Positions 7,743 through 18,456 are shown, counted from the first letter of the stretch. The stretch: 64,000 bases of DNA from Thauera carbonicopians (GCF_025699485.1 NZ_JANUXN010000003.1:124001-188000), one strand, 5' to 3'. Notes: generated by a model from the letters alone, not told the origin. Made by a program: numbers and translations.

Positions 7743-9395
7743 ATGACAGAAAAAAAAGACCCCATGATCCCCGACGGGGACGTCAACCCCATCGATACCG
7801 ACTACCAGATCGGCCAGGACAACATCATCGTCAACGTCGGCCCCTTCGGCCTCGACATCCACAACCGCGTGTTCGCCATCTCGGGCGGCCTGGTGGTGCT
7901 GTTCGTGGCACTGACGCTGGCTTTCCACGACCAGGTCGAGCCGCTGTTCAGCGGCATGCGGACCTGGCTGACCTCCAACCTCGACGGCTTCTTCCTCGTC
8001 GCCGGCAACATCTTCGTGCTGGTTTGTTTCATCGTCGCCTTCTCGCCGCTGGGCCGGGTGCGGCTGGGCGGCACCGAGGCCAAGCCCGACTACACCTACC
8101 TCGGCTGGTTCTCGATGCTGTTCGCTGCCGGCATGGGCATCGGCCTGATGTTCTTCGGTGTGTCGGAGCCGCTGTCGCACTTCGGCGCGGCTTTCGGCGG
8201 CACGGCGATGGAGAACGGCGTGCGCACCGACTGGGCGCCGCTCGGCGGTGCAGCCGGCGATGCCGAAGCGGCTGCGCGCCTGGGCATGGCGGCGACGGTC
8301 TTCCACTGGGCCCTGCACCCGTGGGCGATCTACGCCGTGCTGGCGCTCGGCCTGGCGCTGTTCTCGTTCAACAAGGGATTGCCGCTGACGATCCGCTCGG
8401 TGTTCTACCCGCTGCTGGGCGAGCGGGTGTGGGGCTGGCCCGGCCACCTGGTCGACATCCTCGCCGTGCTGGCGACGCTGTTCGGCCTCGCGACCTCGCT
8501 CGGTTTCGGCGCGGCGCAGGCGAGTTCCGGCCTGAACTTCCTGTTCGACGTGCCGCTGGGCACCACCACCCAGATCGTGCTGATCATCGGCATCACCGCG
8601 ATCGCGCTCGGCTCGGTCGTGTCCGGGCTGGATGCGGGCGTCAAGCTGCTGTCCGAGATCAACATGATCCTGGCGCTACTGCTGCTGCTGTTCGTGATCG
8701 CCGTCGGGCCGACGCTGGACATCCTCGGCGGCTTCTTCGCCAACCTGGGCGCCTACCTGCAGCACCTGCCGGCGCTGTCCAACCCGGTCGGCCGCGACGA
8801 CGCCAACTTCCTGCAGGGCTGGACCGCCTTCTACTGGGCATGGTGGATCTCGTGGTCGCCCTTCGTCGGCATGTTCATCGCGCGCGTGTCGCGCGGCCGC
8901 ACGGTGCGCGAGTTCATCGTCTCGGTGCTGATCGTGCCCTCGATCGCCTGCACGCTGTGGATGACGGTGTTCGGCGAAACCGCCATCAGCCAGGTGGTGC
9001 GCGACGGCTACGACGCTGCACGCAATGCCGAGCTGCCGCTGCAGCTGTTCCTGACGCTCGATGCGTTGCCGCTGGCGCAGATCACCTCCTTCCTCGCCAT
9101 CGTGCTGGTGGTGGTGTTCTTCGTCACCTCGTCCGATTCGGGCTCGCTGGTCATCGACGTGATCTCGGCGGGCGGCAAGATGGATGCGCCGATGCCGCAG
9201 CGCGTGTTCTGGGCGATCTTCGAAGGCCTGGTGGCGGTTGCGCTGGTGCTCGGCGGCGGGCTGGTGTCGCTGCAGGCGATGGCGGTGTCGACCGGGTTGC
9301 CGTTCGCCGTCGTGCTGCTGGTGGCGAGCCTGGCGATCATCAAGGGCCTGGCATCCGAGCCTCGCCCGGCAACGGTGCCGCGCCTGGCCAGATGA
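7743..9395 (+). CDS. BCCT-family transporter (betaine/choline/carnitine type)
   Basis: A 550-residue membrane protein with about 12 hydrophobic segments. The family signatures are plain: YLGWFSMLFAAGMGIGLMFFGVSEP near residue 120 and the Trp-rich AFYWAWWISWSPFVGMFIARVSRGRTVREF near residue 365. BCCT carriers import quaternary ammonium compounds such as glycine betaine or choline, coupled to Na+ or H+, often for osmoprotection. The C-terminus is short, without the long regulatory tail of osmosensing BetP. ATG at 7743 is chosen; a GTG two codons upstream is possible. Substrate unproven. Confidence 0.93.
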   Translation: MTEKKDPMIPDGDVNPIDTDYQIGQDNIIVNVGPFGLDIHNRVFAISGGLVVLFVALTLAFHDQVEPLFSGMRTWLTSNLDGFFLVAGNIFVLVCFIVAFSPLGRVRLGGTEAKPDYTYLGWFSMLFAAGMGIGLMFFGVSEPLSHFGAAFGGTAMENGVRTDWAPLGGAAGDAEAAARLGMAATVFHWALHPWAIYAVLALGLALFSFNKGLPLTIRSVFYPLLGERVWGWPGHLVDILAVLATLFGLATSLGFGAAQASSGLNFLFDVPLGTTTQIVLIIGITAIALGSVVSGLDAGVKLLSEINMILALLLLLFVIAVGPTLDILGGFFANLGAYLQHLPALSNPVGRDDANFLQGWTAFYWAWWISWSPFVGMFIARVSRGRTVREFIVSVLIVPSIACTLWMTVFGETAISQVVRDGYDAARNAELPLQLFLTLDALPLAQITSFLAIVLVVVFFVTSSDSGSLVIDVISAGGKMDAPMPQRVFWAIFEGLVAVALVLGGGLVSLQAMAVSTGLPFAVVLLVASLAIIKGLASEPRPATVPRLAR

Positions 9396-9486
9396 CGGCG
9401 CAAGGGTGGACATGCAGCCGGGAAGGCGGCCGCAGCCGTCGCCCCAGTGGTATGTTCGCCCCGACCGACATCCACGGACCCATGCC

Positions 9487-11364
9487 ATGCAGGTCGAACA
9501 ACTCGAGATCCTCGACTTCCTCCGCGCCCATCCGCCTTTCGACGCCTTGCCGGAGGATGTCCTGCAGCGCGTGGCGGCGGCGGTCGATGTGCGCTACTAC
9601 AAGGCCGGCGAGCAGATCGTCGAGTTCGGCCAGCCCGCCGAGTTCTGGCATGTGGTGCGCAGCGGCGCGGTGGAAGTCTTCCGCCGCAACGGCACGCTGT
9701 ACAACCGCCTGACGGCAGGTGGCTATTTCGGCGAATTCGGCCTGCTGCGCCATGGCCGCGTGCGCTTTCCGGCGAAGGCGCTGGAAGACTCGCTGATCTA
9801 CCTGATCCCGCAGCCGGTGTTCCTCGAACTGTTCGACGGCAACGAGGCTTTCGCCGACCACGTCGAAGTCGAGGACCGCACCCGGCTGCGTCAGGTCATG
9901 TCGCGCCGCGAGGACGCCAACGACCTGCTGTCGGCTACCGTCGATACCCTCGTCGGGCGTCCCGCAGTGGCGATGGGCAGCGGCGCCACCGCGCGCGAAG
10001 CGGCGCAGCGCATGACCGAGGAGGGCGTGTCCTCGCTGCTGATCGTCGACGACAACCCGGACGTGCCCGAACTGCCGCTGCTGTCCGGCATCCTCACCGA
10101 TCGCGACCTGCGCACCCGCCTGCTGGCGCCCGGCCTGAGCCACGACACGCCGGTGAGCGAGATCATGAGCTCGGGCGTGGTCACGGTGGAGCACAACCAA
10201 CTGGTGTTCGAAGCCATGCTGGCGATGCTGCGCCGGAACGTGCATCACCTGCCGGTGATGAGGCACCAGCGCCCGCTCGGCATCGTCGCGCTGTCGGACA
10301 TCATCCGCTACGAATCGCGCAACAGCCTGTTCGTGGTCGGCAGCATCTTCCGTGCGCAGTCGGTGGATGATCTGGTCGCGCTGGTGCCGGACGTGCGCGC
10401 CTGTTTCAGCCGCATGGCCGGCGAGGAAACCAGCGCCCACATGGTGGGCAGCGCGATGGCGGCGATCGGCCGCAGCTTCAAGCAGCGCCTGCTGGAACTG
10501 GCCGAAGCCGAGCTCGGTCCGCCGCCGGTGCCCTATTGTTTTCTTGCGCTGGGTTCGATGGCGCGGCAGGAACAGCTGATCGTCACCGACCAGGACAACG
10601 CGCTGATCCTGGACAACCGCTTCGATCCGGCGCGCCACGACGGCTACTTCAAGGCGCTCGGCGACTTCGTCTGCGACGGGCTGGCGCGCTGCGGCTACAG
10701 CTACTGTACCGGCGGAGTGATGGCGAGCAACGAAAAGTGGCGCCAGCCGCTCGAGGAGTGGGAGCGCCGTTTCACCGACTGGATCGAGCGTCCGACGCCC
10801 GAATCGCTGCTGCATGCCGGCATCTTCTTCGACCTCGACGGCGTCTGGGGGCGCACCGAATGGGCCGTGCGCCTGCGCGAACTGGTTGCGCGCAAGGCCC
10901 GCAACAACTCGCGCTTCCTCGCTTGCATGGCGCGCAACGCCTTGCTGCGCACGCCACCGCTGGGCTTCTTCAAGGACTTCGTCGTCGAATCCGACGGCCG
11001 CCACACCCATGCGATCAACATCAAGCGCCGCGGCACCGGACCGCTGTCCGACCTGATCCGCGTCCATGCGCTGGCGATCGGCGCGCAGTCGCTCAACTCC
11101 TTCGAGCGCCTGCGCGAGATCATCGACGCCGCCATCCTGCCGCTCGGGCGCGGGCAGGATCTGTACGACGCACTCGAATTCATCTCGACGGTGCGGGCGC
11201 GCAATCAGGCCGAGGATCTCGCCGCCGGCGTCGATCCGGACAACAGCATCGAACCCGAGAAACTGTCCGAATTTGAACGCAAGAGCCTGCGCGACGCCTT
11301 CCTGATCCTGGGCAACGCACAGAAGTACCTCAAATATCGCTACCAGCCCGGGCGGGCCAACTGA
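9487..11364 (+). CDS. cNMP-binding / CBS / DUF294 nucleotidyltransferase-like signalling protein
   Basis: A 625-residue cytoplasmic protein with four parts: a cyclic-nucleotide-binding domain (~1-125, FGQPAEFWHVVRSGAVEVF and GGYFGEFGLL), two CBS motifs (~155-285, DRDLRTR and HHLPVMRHQRPLGIVALSDIIRY), a DUF294 nucleotidyltransferase-like domain (~310-460, GSMARQE at 356-362 then TDQDNA), and a helical DUF294 C-terminal domain (~480-620). This architecture is widespread in proteobacteria and thought to be a ligand-responsive, GlnD-like module; its substrate is unknown. ATG at 9487 begins the cNMP domain. The exonuclease gene follows after 10 bases and is probably co-transcribed. Confidence 0.9.
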   Translation: MQVEQLEILDFLRAHPPFDALPEDVLQRVAAAVDVRYYKAGEQIVEFGQPAEFWHVVRSGAVEVFRRNGTLYNRLTAGGYFGEFGLLRHGRVRFPAKALEDSLIYLIPQPVFLELFDGNEAFADHVEVEDRTRLRQVMSRREDANDLLSATVDTLVGRPAVAMGSGATAREAAQRMTEEGVSSLLIVDDNPDVPELPLLSGILTDRDLRTRLLAPGLSHDTPVSEIMSSGVVTVEHNQLVFEAMLAMLRRNVHHLPVMRHQRPLGIVALSDIIRYESRNSLFVVGSIFRAQSVDDLVALVPDVRACFSRMAGEETSAHMVGSAMAAIGRSFKQRLLELAEAELGPPPVPYCFLALGSMARQEQLIVTDQDNALILDNRFDPARHDGYFKALGDFVCDGLARCGYSYCTGGVMASNEKWRQPLEEWERRFTDWIERPTPESLLHAGIFFDLDGVWGRTEWAVRLRELVARKARNNSRFLACMARNALLRTPPLGFFKDFVVESDGRHTHAINIKRRGTGPLSDLIRVHALAIGAQSLNSFERLREIIDAAILPLGRGQDLYDALEFISTVRARNQAEDLAAGVDPDNSIEPEKLSEFERKSLRDAFLILGNAQKYLKYRYQPGRAN

Positions 11365-11374
11365 GCGCGGCACG

Positions 11375-12136
11375 ATGCTGCATCTGGGTAAGCTGAAACC
11401 GAAGCCCGAGCGCAGTTCGCGCCGGGCAGGTGCCGCCGCGGGCATAGCCTGGCCGCAGCGTTTCGCCGCGCTTGCCGCCGCCGCGCGCGATCCGCGCCTG
11501 CAGGCCTTCTATGCGCAAGGTGCGCCAGCGGGCGACTACCTGTTGAAGGACGTGCCGATGGCGGCACTCGACATCGAAACCACCGGGCTGGACCCGGCAC
11601 GCGACGAGATCGTCAGCATCGGCGTGGTGCCGATGACGGTGACCCACATTCAGGCCAGCGCCTCGCGCTACTGGGTGGTGCGCCCGGACGGGGAGCTGAA
11701 GCCGGAATCGGTGACGATCCACGCCATCACCCATGCGCAGATCGAAGCGGCCCCCGATCTGGACGCGGTGCTCGGCGAGGTGCTGGAGGCGCTGGCCGGC
11801 CGCATCGTCGTCGTCCATTGCCGCAGCATCGAGCGTGGCTTCCTCGATGCCGCGCTGCGGGCGCGCATCGGCGAAGGCATCGAATTCCCGGTCATCGACA
11901 CCATGGAACTCGAAGCCCGTTTGTACCGTCGTCCGCCAGGCTTCTTCGCCTGGCTGCTGGGCCGGCGCCGGCGGACGGAGTCGATCCGCCTGGCCAACAG
12001 CCGCAGCCGCTACAAGCTGCCGCGCTACCGGGCGCACCACGCGCTGACCGACGCGCTCGCCACCGCCGAACTGCTGCAGGCGCAGGTGGCGTATCGCTTT
12101 TCTCCGGAGAGTCTGCTGCGGGAATTGTGGCCTTGA
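11375..12136 (+). CDS. 3'-5' exonuclease, DnaQ-like (DEDDh)
   Basis: A 253-residue protein with a ~60-residue basic N-terminal extension and a DnaQ-like exonuclease domain. ExoI is ALDIETTG (Asp66, Glu68). ExoIII is HHALTDALATAELL (His222, Asp226), the DEDDh form. In ExoII the usual Asp is replaced by Glu153 in HCRSIERGFL, a conservative change. It lies 10 bases after the cNMP/CBS/DUF294 gene, a pairing known in other proteobacteria. It would remove nucleotides from 3' ends of DNA or RNA; the physiological substrate is unknown. Confidence 0.85.
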   Translation: MLHLGKLKPKPERSSRRAGAAAGIAWPQRFAALAAAARDPRLQAFYAQGAPAGDYLLKDVPMAALDIETTGLDPARDEIVSIGVVPMTVTHIQASASRYWVVRPDGELKPESVTIHAITHAQIEAAPDLDAVLGEVLEALAGRIVVVHCRSIERGFLDAALRARIGEGIEFPVIDTMELEARLYRRPPGFFAWLLGRRRRTESIRLANSRSRYKLPRYRAHHALTDALATAELLQAQVAYRFSPESLLRELWP

Positions 12137-12237
12137 TGGGGAGAAGGTACGTAGTGCGGACAGCCGGCTGACGGCTCCCGCATTCGGATGAGGGCTATCC
12201 TTGCGGGCCTTCTGGTCTTTGGGATCCGCCTGTGCCC

Positions 12238-12687
12238 TCAGAGGCGAGGCTGCCAGTAAGGCGCGCTGCCGTAGTTGGCGTACTGGTCGGCGGCCCAGTC
12301 GGGATCGACGAAGGAGGGCCAGTGCTCCTTGTCGAAGCCGTCGGCTTCCTTCAGCTTTTCCTTGTCGGCGTCGAGGACGAAGCACTTGCGTTCGGCATCG
12401 AGCGTCAGTGCGCTCCACGGAATCGCATGCAGCTTCTCGCCGATGCCCAGGATGCCGCCGCGGGCGAGCACCGCATAGGCGATGCGGCCGTGGCCGACGT
12501 CGAGCATGATGTGCTCGATGGTGCCCAGCTTGTCGTTGTCGAGGTTGTAGACCTCGTTGCCGCCGAGCGTGTCGGCGGCCATGATCGCGGGGCCGGGGCC
12601 GTCGTGGTTGTCGTTGCCGCCGACGATCCGGGCGCCTTGCAGCGACGGTGGGGTGTCGGCGCCGGCAGGGGGATTGGTGTAGTCCAT
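12238..12687 (-). CDS. PRC-barrel domain protein
   Basis: A 149-residue soluble protein. The PRC barrel covers about residues 30-110: ADTLGGNEVYNLDNDKLG, then IEHIMLDVGHGRIAYAVLARGG and KLHAIPWSALTLDAE. PRC barrels occur in RimM, photosynthetic reaction-centre H subunits and many small stress-associated bacterial proteins; this stand-alone type has no assigned biochemistry. ATG at 12687 follows a good ribosome site (GGAG, 7 nt); a longer frame adds only an unconserved prefix. It lies 46 bases downstream of a BON-domain gene in the same orientation. Confidence 0.82.
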   Translation of the reverse strand: MDYTNPPAGADTPPSLQGARIVGGNDNHDGPGPAIMAADTLGGNEVYNLDNDKLGTIEHIMLDVGHGRIAYAVLARGGILGIGEKLHAIPWSALTLDAERKCFVLDADKEKLKEADGFDKEHWPSFVDPDWAADQYANYGSAPYWQPRL

Positions 12688-12733
12688 GTCCGTCTCCGTT
12701 TCATGGGCCGGCGCGGGCACCGGCCTGTTTTCT

Positions 12734-13096
12734 TCACTGCTTGACCATCAACATGTTGTTGACCGAGAGCACGCCTTCGATGCCGGTGGTGATCACCGAG
12801 GCGCGCTCGATTTCGGCGCGGGAGTCGACTTCGCCCGTCAGCGTCACCACGTTCCTGACGGTCTCGACCTCGATGTTGCGTGCCTTGGTCAGTTCGTCCC
12901 TGGCAAGCGCGGTCTTGACCCGGGCGGTGACGGTGGCGTCGTCGATGAATTGACCGACCGATCCGGACTCCCGCTCCATGCTGTCGCCGGCTTCGGGCCT
13001 CGGTTCGGCTGGAGCCATGTCGGAGGCAGCGAAGGCGGCCGGCGCGGAAAGACCGATGACGGTGGCGGCAAGCGTGGTGGCAAGAATCTTGTTCAT
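12734..13096 (-). CDS. Periplasmic BON-domain protein (OsmY-like)
   Basis: A 120-residue protein with a Sec signal peptide (MNKILATTLAATVIGLSAPAAFA) and one BON domain (about 46-120: DDATVTARVKTALARDE, then VVTLTGEVDSRAEIERA). BON proteins such as OsmY are periplasmic, thought to bind phospholipid interfaces, and are often induced by osmotic or stationary-phase stress. ATG at 13096 has AAGGAGA 9 bases upstream. It heads a small minus-strand cluster with the PRC-barrel gene and follows a 23-codon membrane peptide gene. A second BON gene lies at 24878. Confidence 0.9.
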   Translation of the reverse strand: MNKILATTLAATVIGLSAPAAFAASDMAPAEPRPEAGDSMERESGSVGQFIDDATVTARVKTALARDELTKARNIEVETVRNVVTLTGEVDSRAEIERASVITTGIEGVLSVNNMLMVKQ

Positions 13097-13170
13097 GGTC
13101 GAATCTCCTTTCTGGATCGGGCTGGTTCGCGCAACGCACGGGCGTCGCCGTTGCACGGTCGTGTGGCGCG

Positions 13171-13242
13171 TCAGGTGAACAACCAGATCAGGATGATGAT
13201 CGGGATGGGTACGCCAAGCAGGAACAGCAGGAGCGAGCGCAT
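13171..13242 (-). CDS. 23-residue hydrophobic membrane peptide
   Basis: A very short frame that a length filter would miss. It begins ATG CGC TCG CTC with AAGGAGA ideally placed 6 bases upstream, and runs 23 codons to TGA. The peptide is one hydrophobic helix: MRSLLLFLLGVP followed by Pro, Ile and Leu and ending in WLFT. One basic residue at the N-terminus suggests a single-pass inner-membrane peptide, N-in. It lies 74 bases upstream of the BON gene on the same strand. No function is known to me; the strong ribosome site and uniform hydrophobicity make chance unlikely. Confidence 0.6.
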   Translation of the reverse strand: MRSLLLFLLGVPIPIIILIWLFT

Positions 13243-13443
13243 GACGATCTCCTTTGGTGGCCGGGGGAAACCGGGAGTGGCGGTCCGGCAGCGGGAAGCG
13301 CGTCGCCGCGTCCGTCGTCCCTGTGGTCTATAAGATAGGCAGCGGAGGCGGCTGCGTGCATAGGCGCATGCCGCTTGCGTGTGTCGGATGTCGCCGACAT
13401 GGCGTAGGCCGAGGCCTACATGGACGTGCCGCCCCGAAAACGC

Positions 13444-13471
13444 CGAAGGCCCGCAGATTTGCGGGCCTTCG
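13444..13471 (-). terminator. Rho-independent terminator of the ABC-F gene
   Basis: A perfect 12-bp stem (CGAAGGCCCGCA / TGCGGGCCTTCG) with a 4-base loop lies 34 bases past the ABC-F stop. On the minus strand it is followed by GCGTTTTCG. Confidence 0.85.
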
Positions 13472-13504
13472 GGGCGTTGGGCGACAGGAAGTACGCGGGA
13501 CTGC

Positions 13505-15130
<1,626 letters not shown>

Positions 15131-15139
15131 GGAAAATCC

Positions 15140-15172
15140 TGTTTATCAGATAAAACAAAGCCTTGCATTATA
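15140..15172 (-). promoter_or_regulatory. Promoter region of the ABC-F gene
   Basis: A consensus -10 box TATAAT lies at 15172-15167 on the minus strand, with no clear -35. Just downstream an AT-rich near-palindrome (TGTTTATC-A-GATAAAACA, 15140-15157) occupies the 5' leader next to the start codon and could be an operator or a translational element. Confidence 0.5.
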
Positions 15173-15333
15173 GCTCAGGCTGTTCGACAGGAGTGTTTCA
15201 GGACTGTGGCGCGCAGGAGCGCCGCAGGCATGCCGCCCTGGCCGGCGCAGGCAGGAAAAACCCCCTGCCGGGCGCCACCGGAGCGGGCCGCGGGAGGGGG
15301 GAGAAAGGAGGACAGGAATAAAGGAGGGCTGGC

Positions 15334-16401
15334 TTACTTCAATCGCGGCTGAACGATGATCTTCACCGCCGACTCATTGTTGTGGATCAGCGTTTCGAAG
15401 CCTTGTGAAACCAGATCGTCGAGCTGGATGCGCTGGGTGATGAAGGGCTCGAGGTCGATCTTGCCCTGCTCGACTAGCTTGATGGTTTCCTGGTGGTCGT
15501 TGCAGTAGGCGATGGTGCCGCGCACGTCCAGCTCCTTCATCACCACGCTGTGCACGTTGATGGTGGCCGGATGGCTCCAGATCGATACGATCACCACCAC
15601 GCCGGTGGGTTTGGTCGCGGCCACCAGCGCGTCCAGCACCTTGTTCACGCTGGTGCATTCGAAGGCCACATCCACGCCCTTGTCGCCGGTCAGCTTCATC
15701 ACTTCCGCGACCACGTCCACTTCCGACGGATCCAGGATGTGGTCGGCAACGCCGGATTCGCGGGCCTTCTCCTTCCGCTTGGCGCTCAGCTCGGTGATGA
15801 TGACGGTCAGGCCCTTGGCCTTCAGGATCGCCGACAGCAGCAGGCCGATCGGGCCGGCGCCGCCGACCAGGGCGACGTCGCCGGCCTTGGCGCCGCTGCG
15901 GCTCCAGGCGTGATGGCCGACCGACAGGGGCTCGATCAGCGCGGCCTGGTCCAGCGGAATCCTGTCGGAGATCGGATGCACCCAGCGGCGCTTGACGGCG
16001 ATCTTTTCCGACAGGCCGCCGCCGCGGCCGCCCAGGCCGATGAAGTTCATGTTCTTCGACAGGTGGTAGTTCTCGCCCGGCCCGGTAGGCACGTCGTCGG
16101 CGACGATGTAGGGCTCGACCACCACGTGCTGGCCGACCTGGATGTCGGTCACGCCTTCGCCGACGGCATACACCACGCCGGAAAACTCATGGCCCATGGT
16201 GACGGGGGCGGACTCGCCGGAAATCGGGTGCGGATGGCCGCAGGGCGGAATGAAGATCGGCCCTTCCATGAACTCGTGCAGGTCGGTGCCGCAGATGCCG
16301 CACCAGGCCACTTCGATGCCGACGGTGCCCGGCGCCACGACGGGTTCGGGGATGTCTTCGATGCGGATGTCGCCGCGGTCGTAAAAGCGTGCTGCCTTCA
16401 T
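15334..16401 (-). CDS. 2,3-butanediol dehydrogenase-type zinc alcohol dehydrogenase
   Basis: A 355-residue medium-chain dehydrogenase. The catalytic-zinc region has Cys37 in AWCGICGTDLHEF and TMGHEFSGVV for the zinc His-Glu pair; LIEPLSVGHHA supplies the third ligand region. The NAD-binding Rossmann motif is VGGAGPIGLL. The sequence FMEGPIFIP near residue 45 and the missing structural-zinc cysteine cluster match the (R,R)-butanediol dehydrogenase group, which interconverts acetoin and 2,3-butanediol. It lies downstream of the flavin monooxygenase gene, separated by a strong hairpin, and probably belongs to the same sigma-54 transcript. The substrate could also be another vicinal diol or ketol. 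Confidence 0.85.
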   Translation of the reverse strand: MKAARFYDRGDIRIEDIPEPVVAPGTVGIEVAWCGICGTDLHEFMEGPIFIPPCGHPHPISGESAPVTMGHEFSGVVYAVGEGVTDIQVGQHVVVEPYIVADDVPTGPGENYHLSKNMNFIGLGGRGGGLSEKIAVKRRWVHPISDRIPLDQAALIEPLSVGHHAWSRSGAKAGDVALVGGAGPIGLLLSAILKAKGLTVIITELSAKRKEKARESGVADHILDPSEVDVVAEVMKLTGDKGVDVAFECTSVNKVLDALVAATKPTGVVVIVSIWSHPATINVHSVVMKELDVRGTIAYCNDHQETIKLVEQGKIDLEPFITQRIQLDDLVSQGFETLIHNNESAVKIIVQPRLK

Positions 16402-16440
16402 GGATCAAACTCCGTGGTTGTGAATTCCTGTGGCCGTCGT

Positions 16441-16475
16441 CGGAGCGCCTCGCCCCTTGCCGGGGAGGCGCTCCG
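16441..16475 (-). terminator. Strong intercistronic hairpin between the monooxygenase and dehydrogenase genes
   Basis: A 10-bp outer stem (CGGAGCGCCT / AGGCGCTCCG) encloses an inner CCCC/GGGG pairing. No T-run follows, so it may act as partial attenuator or mRNA stabiliser rather than a full terminator. Confidence 0.55.
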
Positions 16476-16487
16476 GAAACCTCCCGC

Positions 16488-18287
16488 TCAGCGCAGGTGA
16501 TGCACTTCCTGCATGCCGTAGACCTGCACCGGCAGGTCTTCCTGGCGCGCCTTCAACTGCAGCGCCAGGTACAGCGAGTAGTGGCGCGACTGGTGCAGGT
16601 TGCCGCCGTGGAACCACATGTTCTCCTGCTGCGTGGGCTTCCACATGTTGCGCTGTTCGCCTTCCCAGGGGCCGGGGTCCTTGGTGGTGTCCGAACCCAG
16701 GCCCCAGACCTTGCCGACCTTGTCGGCGACTTCCTGGCTGACCAGATCGGCCACCCAGCCGTTCATCGAGCCGTAGCCGGTGGCATAAACGATGAGGTCG
16801 GCGGGCAGCTCGGTGCCGTCGTCCAGCACCACGGCGTTCTCGCTCAGGTGGCTGATGCCCTTGCCCGACTGCAGCTTGATGCTGCCGTCGATGACCAGGT
16901 CGCAGGCGCCGACGTCGATGTAGTAGCCCGAGGCACGGCGCAGGTACTTCATGAACAGGCCCGAGTCGTCGTCGCCGAAGTCGAGCATGAAGCCGGCTTC
17001 CTCGAGCTTGCGGTAGAACTCGGCGTCGCGCTCGCGGATGCGGTCGTAGATCGGAACCTGGAAGTCCGCCATGATGCGGTAGGGCAGCGAAGCGAAGATC
17101 AGGTCGGCCTTCTTGGTCGTCACGCCGTTGGCGACGGCGCGTTCGGAATACAGGTCGCCCAGCCCGATGTCCATCAGCGAGTCCGAGCGCACGATGTGGG
17201 TCGAGGAGCGCTGCACCATGGTCACGTCGGCGCCGTGTTCCCACAGCGCGGCGCAGATGTCGTGCGCCGAGTTGTTGGCGCCGATCACCACCACCTTCTT
17301 GCCGCTGTAGGCGTCCGGCCCCGGGTGCTGCGAGGAATGCTGCTGTTCGCCCTTGAAGACGTCCTGGCCCTCGATCTTCGGCACATTGGCCTTGCCCGAC
17401 ATGCCGGTGGCGAACACCAGGTGCTTCGGCCGGATGACCAGCGTCTCGCCCTCGCGTTCCACCGTCACTTCCCATTCCTTGCGGGCCTCGTCGTAGCGGG
17501 CCTTCACGCAGTTGGTGGAAGACCAGTAATTGACTTCCATGACCTTGGTGTACATCTCCAGCCAGTCGCCGATCTTGTCCTTGGGCGCGAACACCGGCCA
17601 GTTAGCCGGGAAGGGCAGGTAGGGCAGGTGGTCGTACCACACCGGGTCGTGCAGGCACAGCGACTTGTAGCGGCTGCGCCACTGGTCGCCGGGGCGGGGA
17701 TAGCGGTCGATGACGATGTGCGACACGCCCAGCTGGCGCAGCCGCGCGCCCAGCGCGATGCCGCCCTGGCCACCGCCGATCACCAGCACGAAGGGCTGCT
17801 GGCTGCGGCCCAGTTCGGCCGCTTCTTCCTCGCGGTGCTCCAGCCAGGTCTTGCGCCCGCGCTGGATGCCGTGCTCGGCGCCCATCGGCCGGCGCGGGCC
17901 CAGCGGCTCCTCGTGATCCTTGAGTTCCTGCGCCGTGGTCAGCAGTGTCCAGATGCGGCCGTCCTTGATGCGGATGTGGCCATGGCCGGCGATGAGCCGG
18001 GTATCGATGTCGATCCACGCCGAAACCACGCCATCGGCTTCGTCCACCGCTTCGCCGGGAGTGAGGCCGAAGACGACCGGCGCGGCGGCATCCAGCTGTG
18101 CGTCCAGCATCTGCTGGATCGCGTCCCGGCCTTCCAGGGTCTTGAGGTTCCAGGTCAGCAGCACCAGGTCGCGCCAGTACGATTCGTCGGCGAACAGTCC
18201 GGCTGCGGCCTGGGTATCGCGTCTGGCCAGGGCGTCGTTGAGTTGGTCCAGCATTGCCTGGGCGCGGGCAGTGGGGCTTGTGGTCAT
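16488..18287 (-). CDS. Flavin-containing monooxygenase with N-terminal SnoaL/NTF2-like domain
   Basis: A 599-residue protein. Residues ~8-125 form an NTF2/SnoaL-like alpha-beta cone. A FAD-binding GGGQGG follows at 171-176, the class B monooxygenase fingerprint FKGEQQHSSQH at 311-321, the NADPH motif VVIGANNSAHD near 334-344, and the late motif DLIVYATGYGSMNGW. Class B enzymes add one oxygen atom to ketones (Baeyer-Villiger), amines or sulfides using NADPH. Beside butanediol dehydrogenase, an SDR and an AcoR-like activator, a ketone or ketol substrate is the best guess. ATG at 18287 has GGAG 5 bases upstream; upstream in-frame codons are leader. First gene of a sigma-54 transcript. Confidence 0.85.
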   Translation of the reverse strand: MTTSPTARAQAMLDQLNDALARRDTQAAAGLFADESYWRDLVLLTWNLKTLEGRDAIQQMLDAQLDAAAPVVFGLTPGEAVDEADGVVSAWIDIDTRLIAGHGHIRIKDGRIWTLLTTAQELKDHEEPLGPRRPMGAEHGIQRGRKTWLEHREEEAAELGRSQQPFVLVIGGGQGGIALGARLRQLGVSHIVIDRYPRPGDQWRSRYKSLCLHDPVWYDHLPYLPFPANWPVFAPKDKIGDWLEMYTKVMEVNYWSSTNCVKARYDEARKEWEVTVEREGETLVIRPKHLVFATGMSGKANVPKIEGQDVFKGEQQHSSQHPGPDAYSGKKVVVIGANNSAHDICAALWEHGADVTMVQRSSTHIVRSDSLMDIGLGDLYSERAVANGVTTKKADLIFASLPYRIMADFQVPIYDRIRERDAEFYRKLEEAGFMLDFGDDDSGLFMKYLRRASGYYIDVGACDLVIDGSIKLQSGKGISHLSENAVVLDDGTELPADLIVYATGYGSMNGWVADLVSQEVADKVGKVWGLGSDTTKDPGPWEGEQRNMWKPTQQENMWFHGGNLHQSRHYSLYLALQLKARQEDLPVQVYGMQEVHHLR

Positions 18288-18346
18288 GATGTCTCCAGAA
18301 TTGTTGTTGGTGTATGCCCGTGGGGTGTGCGGGCGGAGGAGATATC

Positions 18347-18361
18347 GCAAACGCCGTGCCA
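18347..18361 (-). promoter_or_regulatory. Sigma-54 promoter for the monooxygenase-dehydrogenase operon
   Basis: On the minus strand, TGGCAC (18361-18356), five bases, then TTGC (18350-18347): a perfect -24/-12 element with correct GG-N10-GC spacing. It lies 60 bases before the monooxygenase start, opposite a gene for a sigma-54 activator. Confidence 0.85.
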
Positions 18362-18456
18362 TGCCTGTCCGGACCACTCGGGCATCATGAAATCAAGGGC
18401 TTGCCGAACGACGGCTTGAACATCTGCGTCGTGCTGGCTCATTTCGCCGCTTCAGG

